Positions 13,245-19,446 of a DNA stretch of 19,446 nt are shown here, in pieces. The notes below the pieces were generated by a model. That model was not told where the DNA came from. It ran no database searches and was given only the letters and a program-made list of their open reading frames with translations. The first letter of the stretch is position 1. Each line of letters opens with the position of its first letter. Source of the stretch: Bacteroidales bacterium (GTDB lineage: Bacteria; Bacteroidota; Bacteroidia; Bacteroidales; WCHB1-69); the NCBI GenBank assembly GCA_031257735.1, contig JAIROC010000387.1:1-19446 (forward strand). Direction: 5' to 3'. Both the position numbers and the translations under genes were made by a program.

Positions 13245-13400
13245 ATTTGTACTTTAAAGACAGACACTAATTAAACTCATCATAATTCATTACGCAATAC
13301 AATAATCGAATAATATCCCCGTTTGAGATTAGATAACAGTTCAAAAATCAATAAATCGAAAATATAATCATCTCTAAATAATATTTTAATTATACAATAT

Positions 13401-13790
13401 ATGGCATTAGAAATTATAGGAAAAGTACAACAGATTTTAGCGCCGCAAAGTGGCATTGGTAGAAATGGCGCATGGTCAAAACGAGAGTTTATCATAGAAA
13501 CATTAGAGCAATATCCTCGAAAAGTTTGTATGAGCGTATGGGGAGAAAAAGTGGATACCATTGAACAGCAATATCCCGTAGGAACTCTCGTCAAAGTAAG
13601 TATAAATATTGAATCAAGAGAATATAACGGAAAATGGTATACCGACGTTCGTGCATGGAAAATAGACCCAGCAACAATGGAAGAAACCCAGCCAGAAAAT
13701 GTGCCGTTTATAGTCAGTGGCACAGGCGGCGATAATACGATAGGACCTACTTTTGTAGACGAAGAAATGGATGAAATACTTCCATTCTAA
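13401..13790 (+). CDS. DUF3127-family OB-fold-like protein (129 residues)
   Basis: The sequence opens MALEIIGKVQQILAPQSG and contains WSKREFIIETLEQYPRKVC, MSVWGEKVD and the highly characteristic IESREYNGKWYTDVRAW. This pattern (K/R-x-E-[YF]-I-[IL]-E-T...QYP-K/R-KVC...IESREYNG-x-WYTD) defines DUF3127 proteins of Bacteroidota, which resemble OB-fold single-strand nucleic-acid-binding proteins; their function has not been settled. The acidic tail DEEMDEILPF recalls the acidic tip of SSB proteins, which recruits partners, and supports an SSB-like role by inference. Length is typical. The gene stands alone between spacers and overlaps the 3' end of the convergent kinase gene by 4 bases. Confidence 0.93.
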   Translation: MALEIIGKVQQILAPQSGIGRNGAWSKREFIIETLEQYPRKVCMSVWGEKVDTIEQQYPVGTLVKVSINIESREYNGKWYTDVRAWKIDPATMEETQPENVPFIVSGTGGDNTIGPTFVDEEMDEILPF

Positions 13791-16700
13791 TCTTGTAAAG
13801 GAATGAATTTTGGTAATGTGATAAAGAAAGAAGTTCCTTCATTATAGGCAGAAGTAAAGGATATATTTCCCCCCCAGGTAACAATTATTCGTTGTACCAT
13901 TGCCAAACCCAGACCTGTTCCGGATGTTTTTGTTGTGAAATTAGGAGAAAATATTTTTTCTTTCACATCATCTGTCATTCCTGAACCTGTATCTGATATG
14001 ATGATTTGCCACATTTTATCTCCATAATTTTTTATTTCGATAGAGATAGATTGTGTAGTCTTGGGTTTTCTTGCTTGTATTGCATTTTTTATTAGATTGT
14101 TGAACACTTGAGACATTTGTGATTTATTTATAAAAGAAATCACTTTCTCCTGATTTGTTTTATTGACAAAAAGAAAGTTTACATTAGGATTTTCATTAAA
14201 GGAAGACAAGGTATTATGAATGATTGGAATTAAATCTTCTGGTGCGCCTTCCCGTTGATTTATCTTTGAGAAATTGGAGAAAGAATCAGCAATTTCCGAC
14301 AAAGTATTTGTTTGTTGAATAATCATGGAGAAGTAGTTTTTAAGTTTTTCTTTATTAATACATTGTTCTGTATTTAATGTTTTCAGCATTTGTTGTGTTG
14401 TTAGACGGATAGGGGTCAGCGGATTTTTAATTTCATGAGCAATTTGTCTTGCCATACTTTTCCATGCTATTTCCTGCGATGATTTTTCCAATAATTCGGC
14501 GCTTGATTGCAGTCTTTGTATCAATATATTGTATGTTTTAACCAATTCTCCCAATTCATCATCTTTATTCCATTCAATTTCTTTGAGTTCTTTACCAAGT
14601 TTGACAGTAGAAAGTCTTTCGGTTACTTTGATCAATGGACGGGTAAGATGTCTCATTAATATAATAGATAAGATAACAATCAAAAGAATGATAACAAGAC
14701 AACTTGCCATGAATTTTGTCAGGAACAGAGTTTGACTATAATCAAGCATATCTTTTCGTTTATTGTGGTAGCTAAATACATTTGAATAGCCGATTATCTC
14801 TCCGTTTTTATTGAGAATAGCCTCGTAAAAGGATTTGTATTTTTCTTTGTCGAAGGTTTCATTTGCAATAAAAACATTTGCACGATTAAGCATAAGAGAT
14901 TTAAAGGCAAAAGGATTAAGATAAGCATTCATATAAATTCCTCTGCCGTAACCTTTCACATTTACCCCCCTTTTGTTATAGAGATTGAGATTTAAAAAGT
15001 CATATTCTTCGGAAACACTTAACTCTTTATTGATTAAATTGAGAGCTTCTTCCGATAAATCCGAAAGTGTATCTATTTCGGAGAGGGAAGAGGTAATGAT
15101 TTTATTAATTCTTTGCGACATTTGGCTTTGAATGTCTTCCAGATTGTTATTTCTTTGTAATTGAAAAAAACGGGAAAAAGAGAATGCAGTAACAATGACC
15201 GTCAAAGTTACAAGTATGGTAACAAAAAATTGAATAGATTCCTGAAATCCAAGACGCCAAAGATTTTGAGGATTGTGATATGAATAGGACAAAAACAAAG
15301 GCAACAAAAGAAAAATAAATTCCGCCAGAAACAAAATGACTAAGAAAGATATTTTATCCCATATTATACTTTTTTCGGAGCTGACCAATATCACCCTTTT
15401 ATCGTGCGTAAAAACAGTATGGGTAACATTATTGAAAATAAATTCCATGCCAGAATAAAGTGTGTCAAGATGATAATCGGCAAAATTGAACAAATAGGAA
15501 ATATTTCTATTTCCTGCATTTGCCGTTAAGATATTATTTTCGTAGCCTGCGTAACAGTAATTGGACATTTCTTTTTGGAGTGTTTTTTCGAGTTCGGATA
15601 ATTGATTTGAAAGAATATACATCCTAAATACAATACAAATATTCCCTACATCTGTTCTATTGTTCAGGGGGATTGACGCCTTGAGAATATATTCTGATTT
15701 TCCGAAGCCAATACGTTGAAAGGAAACATTATTGTCTAATGATTTTTGGTCGTTACCGGTAAAGATACGTTGTTTTTGATTTCTTTTAATACTGTCTTCC
15801 CGATAAGATACCAGATTAACATCGACGCTTACACGATAATTTTCAGCATGTCGTTTTGCATATTTTAAAATGATATATTGTTGCAGATCTGTGATTGGGA
15901 GCGGATTTGTTTCAAACATATTCACTATTTCAGTATCTTGTTTTATTTCACTCACCAAATCTCTGAAAGCATCAACCTCATAAGGATTTTCTGTAGATAA
16001 TATCATTTCAGCCATTGCTTCCTTGTATTTTTTTTCTCTTTCATCAACGGTTTGATTTGCCGTAACAAGAACAATACTGCTTAAGATAAGATAAATGATA
16101 CAATTAAACAATAAATTATGCCATTTTTTCTTGTGCAGTACAAATATGGTGGTTACGATTAGCAATAACAAAAAAAGAATATATGAGATATACAGATTTA
16201 GCGCCCGATTGGAAAAAGCAAAACATAAAACAATAAACACAACAGTAGATACTGTCAGTTCAATAACAATTATACGTATAAAATTGGTTCTGTTCTGTAA
16301 GAACAAAAAGATTTGATTCAGACTTTTATACGTAACCATAAATGCCGACCACAAAATAAAAACAATGGAAGAAACAGCTATAATACTCAATAAGTCGTAA
16401 CGATGTATCATTTCGGGTTTCAACACGACAACACTGTCATTGGTGATGCCCGTTATTATCAAATAGACAAGTATATAATAGACTAATACAAAAAAGATAA
16501 CCATAGAAGAGATGATGATTTTTGTTTTCTTTGTATAACTTTCCATGTTTTCGTTTTCCAAACACGCAAACTGCATGTAAAAAACAGAAGCAAGCAACAG
16601 CAAATAAGCATTGAAAAACAATATTCCCAACGAAGAAAAATGTGATGAATAATAAATCGGTGAGAATAAATCGGAGGAACGTTGTATAAATCCCGAAATA

Positions 16701-17467
16701 ATAACAGAAGAAAGAAACAATAGCAAGAGTAGAAACAGAAACAGAAAGTTAGTATTTTTGCTGAAAAATTTTGTCTGTAACAGAAAACTGATTAAGGTAA
16801 AAAAGGAAGTGGTAAGGACAATCAGCCACAATATCATTTCAAGGAAGGCTCTTTTATTGTCTTTCTTCAGTTTATCGTGAAGGATGAGAGAAAAGACAGG
16901 TTTCCCCGATTGATTAGATACGGTATAACATTTTTTTGTATCGCCGTCTTGATCCGCATCAATTTGAGAATTACGTTCAAAAGGATTACTGATAATTCCA
17001 TTATTTTCGTCCTGTTCATCCGCTTCACAGACATCGTTAATGATTAAATAACCTACATATTGGTTGGTTTGGGTTTTCATTTGTTTGACATATACCCATC
17101 TGTTATTGATTTGTAACAGACAGGGAAGACTGTCTTTCCAACACTTTGAAGGAGTTATTTCATTGGATGACCATGCCAAAAGTAAAGAATCTCGATAAAC
17201 AAAAAAGGCAAAGGTATTTTTGTCCACTTTGTTTTTCTTACAGAAATCCACAAGACTGATAACATTATCAATGGGAATAGAAGTCAGTTTTTTAAACAGC
17301 ACATCAAATATTTGTTCCTGTTCTAAAAAATCGGATTGCAGTTTTTTATATTTTTCTTCTCCCGACGTAGACAAAAAAGTTTGATAATGAACCCAGGAGG
17401 CTATTATCATAGACAGAATGCTTACGATGAGAAAAATTTTTCTTTTTACTTTTTGTTGATGTTTCAT
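13787..17467 (-). CDS. NtrY-like membrane sensor histidine kinase (1,226 residues)
   Basis: The architecture is: a first membrane segment (about 10-30), a periplasmic domain to about 205, a run of about eight hydrophobic segments (about 206-475), a second periplasmic domain, two more membrane helices, a third sensor stretch, a last helix (917-939), HAMP (940-990), HisKA with H-box AHEIKNPLTP (His1011, codon 14435-14437), and HATPase with N-box NNLIKNA (Asn1128), G1 DTGSG (1159-1163) and G2 GTGLGLA (1183-1189). All catalytic boxes are intact. This size and layout is that of the large NtrY-type kinases of Bacteroidota. It would autophosphorylate on His1011 and pass phosphate to an NtrC-like regulator, but none is encoded in the window. 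The start lies 3 bases after the stop of the upstream phospholipase D-type gene, so the two form an operon. Confidence 0.93.
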   Translation of the reverse strand: MKHQQKVKRKIFLIVSILSMIIASWVHYQTFLSTSGEEKYKKLQSDFLEQEQIFDVLFKKLTSIPIDNVISLVDFCKKNKVDKNTFAFFVYRDSLLLAWSSNEITPSKCWKDSLPCLLQINNRWVYVKQMKTQTNQYVGYLIINDVCEADEQDENNGIISNPFERNSQIDADQDGDTKKCYTVSNQSGKPVFSLILHDKLKKDNKRAFLEMILWLIVLTTSFFTLISFLLQTKFFSKNTNFLFLFLLLLLFLSSVIISGFIQRSSDLFSPIYYSSHFSSLGILFFNAYLLLLASVFYMQFACLENENMESYTKKTKIIISSMVIFFVLVYYILVYLIITGITNDSVVVLKPEMIHRYDLLSIIAVSSIVFILWSAFMVTYKSLNQIFLFLQNRTNFIRIIVIELTVSTVVFIVLCFAFSNRALNLYISYILFLLLLIVTTIFVLHKKKWHNLLFNCIIYLILSSIVLVTANQTVDEREKKYKEAMAEMILSTENPYEVDAFRDLVSEIKQDTEIVNMFETNPLPITDLQQYIILKYAKRHAENYRVSVDVNLVSYREDSIKRNQKQRIFTGNDQKSLDNNVSFQRIGFGKSEYILKASIPLNNRTDVGNICIVFRMYILSNQLSELEKTLQKEMSNYCYAGYENNILTANAGNRNISYLFNFADYHLDTLYSGMEFIFNNVTHTVFTHDKRVILVSSEKSIIWDKISFLVILFLAEFIFLLLPLFLSYSYHNPQNLWRLGFQESIQFFVTILVTLTVIVTAFSFSRFFQLQRNNNLEDIQSQMSQRINKIITSSLSEIDTLSDLSEEALNLINKELSVSEEYDFLNLNLYNKRGVNVKGYGRGIYMNAYLNPFAFKSLMLNRANVFIANETFDKEKYKSFYEAILNKNGEIIGYSNVFSYHNKRKDMLDYSQTLFLTKFMASCLVIILLIVILSIILMRHLTRPLIKVTERLSTVKLGKELKEIEWNKDDELGELVKTYNILIQRLQSSAELLEKSSQEIAWKSMARQIAHEIKNPLTPIRLTTQQMLKTLNTEQCINKEKLKNYFSMIIQQTNTLSEIADSFSNFSKINQREGAPEDLIPIIHNTLSSFNENPNVNFLFVNKTNQEKVISFINKSQMSQVFNNLIKNAIQARKPKTTQSISIEIKNYGDKMWQIIISDTGSGMTDDVKEKIFSPNFTTKTSGTGLGLAMVQRIIVTWGGNISFTSAYNEGTSFFITLPKFIPLQD

Positions 17468-17470
17468 GGG

Positions 17471-18583
17471 TTAAAGCAAATGACTGAAAGGGGTAATGAT
17501 AAAAGACAATAATCGTTTAAACAAAGGGCGATTTTCCCATAGTTGTATATCAAATTCGGATGACATTAATTCAGTATGTAATAAATGTTCGTTTATCAAA
17601 GCGTTTACGTCAGGATCAGCGCCTATCAACGCTATTTCAAACATATACTTAAAGCTACGATGATCCATATTTGCAGAACTTATTGAAAAAGTAACATTGT
17701 CTATGCTTAGGAGTTTAGCGTGCAGGTTACCATGTTTATAATAGAGAATGGTAGCGCCTTTTTTATGCAATTTTTCCAGGATAGTTCCCCGAACATAATC
17801 TACTATTTTTACGTCGGAAGTTTTCGGAATTATAATTTTAACCTTAACGCCTCTTTTTATTGCCAATATCAATTCCTTATAAATACGGTAGCCCGGTAAA
17901 AAATAAGGTGTTTCTATGACAATACTTTCTTGAGATCGTTGGATAAGACGGATATAATTCTTTTTTATCCGTTGACTGAAAATAGAAGGCACTTCACGGA
18001 TAAAAAAGAAGTCATTATAACGAATAGTTCTGCGAAAGGCTTTGCGGATAGAAGGATGTGTAATATCTTTGTTATAGATTTTGAAATTGTCGATAAATAT
18101 CTTTTTACAGATGGTACTCATTTTTCCTTCTATTCGTAGTATTGCTTCTCTCCATTTTGTTGAATAGGCAGTAAAATTAGCAGAACCAAGATAAGAAATC
18201 CAATCATCTATGACAATAATTTTTCGGTGATCTCGCCGATGATTACGGGAAAATAAAAAGATACTTAGAATAAATTTTTTGAAAAAACGGACTTCTATTC
18301 CTTTTTTTATCATGGATTGAACATAGTCATTGGTTGTTCCTGTCCCCCACCAATCTACCAATACGCGCACTTTAATGCCTCTTTCATGACTGTCGATTAA
18401 AGCATCGCATAATTGTTTTCCTATGTTATCGTTACTTATTCTGAACGTTTCCAAATAAATATATTTCTTTGCATGATAAATATCATTCAATACATCATCG
18501 TACCATATCGAAGAAAAACTGTAGAATTTATAGCACGTATGCTCATCCGAAGTAATAATATCTTTACGCCTTTTATATTCCAT
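17471..18583 (-). CDS. Phospholipase D-family cardiolipin synthase, ClsB-like (370 residues)
   Basis: Two complete HKD motifs are present: H119-x-K121-x4-D126 in DHRKIIVIDD, followed by GSANFT, and H288-x-K290-x4-D295 in LHAKLLSID, followed by SSANMDHRS. The two catalytic halves, and the lack of the N-terminal membrane helices seen in ClsA, fit a ClsB-type enzyme joining phosphatidyl groups to make cardiolipin at the inner membrane face. Other phosphatidyltransferase substrates are possible. The C-terminus WENRPLFKRLL is also typical of these synthases. It is the first gene of an operon with the NtrY-like kinase (3-base gap), under the promoter at 18705-18712 with a leader of about 115 bases. 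Confidence 0.92.
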   Translation of the reverse strand: MEYKRRKDIITSDEHTCYKFYSFSSIWYDDVLNDIYHAKKYIYLETFRISNDNIGKQLCDALIDSHERGIKVRVLVDWWGTGTTNDYVQSMIKKGIEVRFFKKFILSIFLFSRNHRRDHRKIIVIDDWISYLGSANFTAYSTKWREAILRIEGKMSTICKKIFIDNFKIYNKDITHPSIRKAFRRTIRYNDFFFIREVPSIFSQRIKKNYIRLIQRSQESIVIETPYFLPGYRIYKELILAIKRGVKVKIIIPKTSDVKIVDYVRGTILEKLHKKGATILYYKHGNLHAKLLSIDNVTFSISSANMDHRSFKYMFEIALIGADPDVNALINEHLLHTELMSSEFDIQLWENRPLFKRLLSFIITPFSHLL

Positions 18584-18704
18584 AACTTATGAGATTAATA
18601 TGTTAAAGCATTTTACCCCTTTGACACTCTGTTACTAAACTTTGTCCCTCCGCACGGTAAACCGCAAAAACATAATATCGTTGATTGCAAAAAAATGATG
18701 ACTG

Positions 18705-18712
18705 CAAAGGTA
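18705..18712 (-). promoter_or_regulatory. Promoter -7 box of the cls-like/kinase operon
   Basis: The complement of 18705-18712 is TACCTTTG, followed by CA. No convincing -33 TTG is seen at the usual spacing. Transcription would start near 18698. The leader contains the minus-strand form of TTACTAAACTTTGTC (about 18632-18646), shared with 436-450. The whole gap 18584-19393 has no credible gene; apart from this promoter it is repeats. Confidence 0.65.
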
Positions 18713-18734
18713 CAACTTTTTAAATTGAAAACTT

Positions 18735-18826
18735 CATCAATTGAAAATTAGCTCCGCTGCTCTTACGGGTGAAAATGAGCTAACGTACGAAAGGCGAAAA
18801 TTGAAAATGAGCTGACACACGAAAGA
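18735..18826 (-). repeat. Repeat module with GAGCAGCGG insert and partial tandem copy
   Basis: Read on the minus strand: CTTTCGTGTGTCAGCTCATT and TTCAATTTTCG, then CTTTCGTACGTTAGCTCATT, TTCA, CCCGTAAGAGCAGCGG (18754-18769), AGCTAATTTTCA (18742-18753) and ATTGATGAAG. The insert is again flanked by near-identical 12-mers (AGCTCATTTTCA at 18770-18781 and AGCTAATTTTCA). The head of the module is duplicated in tandem. Confidence 0.8.
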
Positions 18827-18856
18827 GGTTGTGTGAAAAGTATTTTCGCAACAAAC

Positions 18857-18920
18857 AACGCCGTCATTGTCTGAACCACGATTTTAATAAGATTTATAAG
18901 ATTAGCAGGATGCTGCGCAA
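18857..18920. repeat. AACGCCGTCATTG core joined to a GTCTGAACC...GGATGCTG repeat
   Basis: The core AACGCCGTCATTG (18857-18869) is followed by TCTGAACCACGATTTTAATA and AGATTTATAAGATTAGCAGG, a sequence type that recurs across Bacteroidota genomes (TCTGAA..GGATTT..AGGATTA..AGGATG). It is noncoding here. Confidence 0.6.
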
Positions 18921-18970
18921 GCACGAAAACACGAAAGAGGCTGTGTGAAAACACATAAAAGTGTCCAAAG

Positions 18971-19226
18971 AACGCCGTCATTGCGAGCCCCCACACTTTG
19001 TTCGGGACAGGCTACGCGAAGCGCCCGTAAGAGCAGCGGAGCTAATCCCTACCCCAAAACGCAGTGATTGTTAGGGATTGGCTACGCCTAGCTCCACTTT
19101 GTTACGGTTGCCACATCGCTGCGCTCCTTATAATGACGCTTTTTATAAATGCCGTATTATGAGGCATAAAGCGTCATTGCATTTGTGCTTTTGAGAATCA
19201 AAACGATTACTCGCAATGACGGCGTT
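18971..19226. repeat. 256-bp MITE-like element with 17-bp terminal inverted repeats
   Basis: AACGCCGTCATTGCGAG (18971-18987) is exactly repeated in reverse complement at 19210-19226. The interior carries GAGCAGCGGAGCTAA (19031-19045), ACTTTGTTCGGGACAGG, a stretch GTTAGGGATTGGC and a stem-loop at 19132-19178. No ORF is present. Both this element and 10211-10333 are preceded by GTCCAAA. Confidence 0.8.
19132..19178. repeat. Stem-loop inside the 256-bp element
   Basis: AATGACGCTT (19132-19141) pairs with AAGCGTCATT (19169-19178), and ATGCC pairs with GGCAT further in, around a GTATTATGA loop. The outer stem overlaps the same TGACG/CGTCA motif that makes up the family core. Confidence 0.75.
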
Positions 19227-19271
19227 GATTAGGCGGTTTCGTGCGTCAGCCCAACTCATAACTCATAACTC
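19213..19271. repeat. Dispersed repeat, inverted copy of 1162-1220
   Basis: It reads GCAATGACGGCGTTGATTAG, GCGGTTTCGTGCGTCAGCCC, then AACTCATAACTCATAACTC. It overlaps the right end of the 256-bp element and matches the reverse complement of 1162-1220 with two mismatches. Confidence 0.9.
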
Positions 19272-19325
19272 ATATTAGGGAGTGAAAAAATAAAATAAAA
19301 TAATCTGTGTATTGTTTTTTTTGTG

Positions 19326-19333
19326 TACTTTTG
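19326..19333 (+). promoter_or_regulatory. Promoter -7 box near the right edge
   Basis: TACTTTTG fits TAnnTTTG. A -33 element at the normal distance is not clear; a TTG at 19312-19314 is too close. An A-rich leader follows, leading to the ORF starts at 19369 and 19394. Confidence 0.5.
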
Positions 19334-19393
19334 TAGCATATTTTTTCAGCATAAAAAAAGTGAATAAAATGAAGGAAGCAAATACCATTTTCG

Positions 19394-19446
19394 ATGAAAG
19401 AGCTAAGTAAAGAAATAATGTTTTATGATAGCAAATGCGTTGTGTT
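19394..19446 (+). CDS. Possible gene start running off the right edge
   Basis: The frame from ATG 19394 stays open to the end of the window and encodes MKELSKEIMFYDSKCVV. It lies about 60 bases after the promoter box at 19326-19333. An overlapping 13-codon ORF (19369-19410, MKEANTIFDERAK) starts earlier in another frame, so the true start is uncertain. Too short to assign. Confidence 0.3.
   Translation, partial: MKELSKEIMFYDSKCVV

Noticed and set aside
13867..14970. C6 runs in the kinase gene as phase-variable tracts
   Set aside because: Runs of six at about 13869 and 14965 are short, and the gene is intact; not enough to suggest slippage control.
18763..18996. Minus-strand 77-residue ORF in the right-hand spacer
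   Set aside because: It is made entirely of dispersed repeat modules and fails to resemble any protein.

Overview
The window looks like an AT-rich chromosome segment of a Bacteroidota bacterium, most likely Bacteroidales. The evidence is a very large protein with a type IX secretion (T9SS) C-terminal sorting domain, a DUF3127 protein and a Bacteroidales-type HU-like DNA-binding protein, two outer-surface lipoproteins, an NtrY-like histidine kinase of about 1,200 residues, and several promoters of the Bacteroidota form TAnnTTTG (usually TACCTTTGC). No rRNA, tRNA, CRISPR array, transposase or integrase was seen.

Layout. (1) 1-1786: the 5' part of an HU-like gene (minus strand, cut by the window edge), a doubtful small ORF that runs into a (GAGAA)11 repeat, its promoter, then about 800 bases of stacked dispersed repeats. 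(2) 1787-9529: one 2,580-residue secreted mosaic protein on the minus strand, with a signal peptide, two jelly-roll/MAM-like domains, three copies of an Ig/A-module/CARDB-like unit, a beta-helix between copies 2 and 3, and a T9SS tail. A small minus-strand ORF (9756-10022) lies between it and the nearest promoter. (3) 10023-10585: a perfect 30-bp inverted-repeat element, then A-tract-rich DNA and a plus-strand promoter. (4) 10586-13081: a tiny ORF, a cysteine-rich lipoprotein with a G8 tract, and a lipoprotein with a propeller-like body and a thioredoxin-like CPTC domain, followed by a hairpin. (5) 13401-13790: DUF3127 OB-fold-like protein, tail to tail with (6) the 13787-18583 minus-strand operon of a ClsB-type phospholipase D/cardiolipin synthase and an NtrY-like sensor kinase. 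(7) 18584-19446: another repeat-rich spacer, including a 256-bp MITE-like element, then a promoter and the start of a possible gene.

How it fits together. The products are weighted to the cell envelope: a T9SS-secreted surface protein, two lipoproteins (one probably redox-active), a phospholipid synthase and a membrane-stress-type kinase co-transcribed with it. The most unusual features are between and within genes: a modular family of small dispersed repeats sharing the core AACGCCGTCATTGC, a pair of promoters with the same upstream element and related small ORFs, and two simple-sequence tracts (GAGAA pentamer, G8) placed where slippage would change a reading frame. Function assignments for the small ORFs and the lipoprotein pair are inference.
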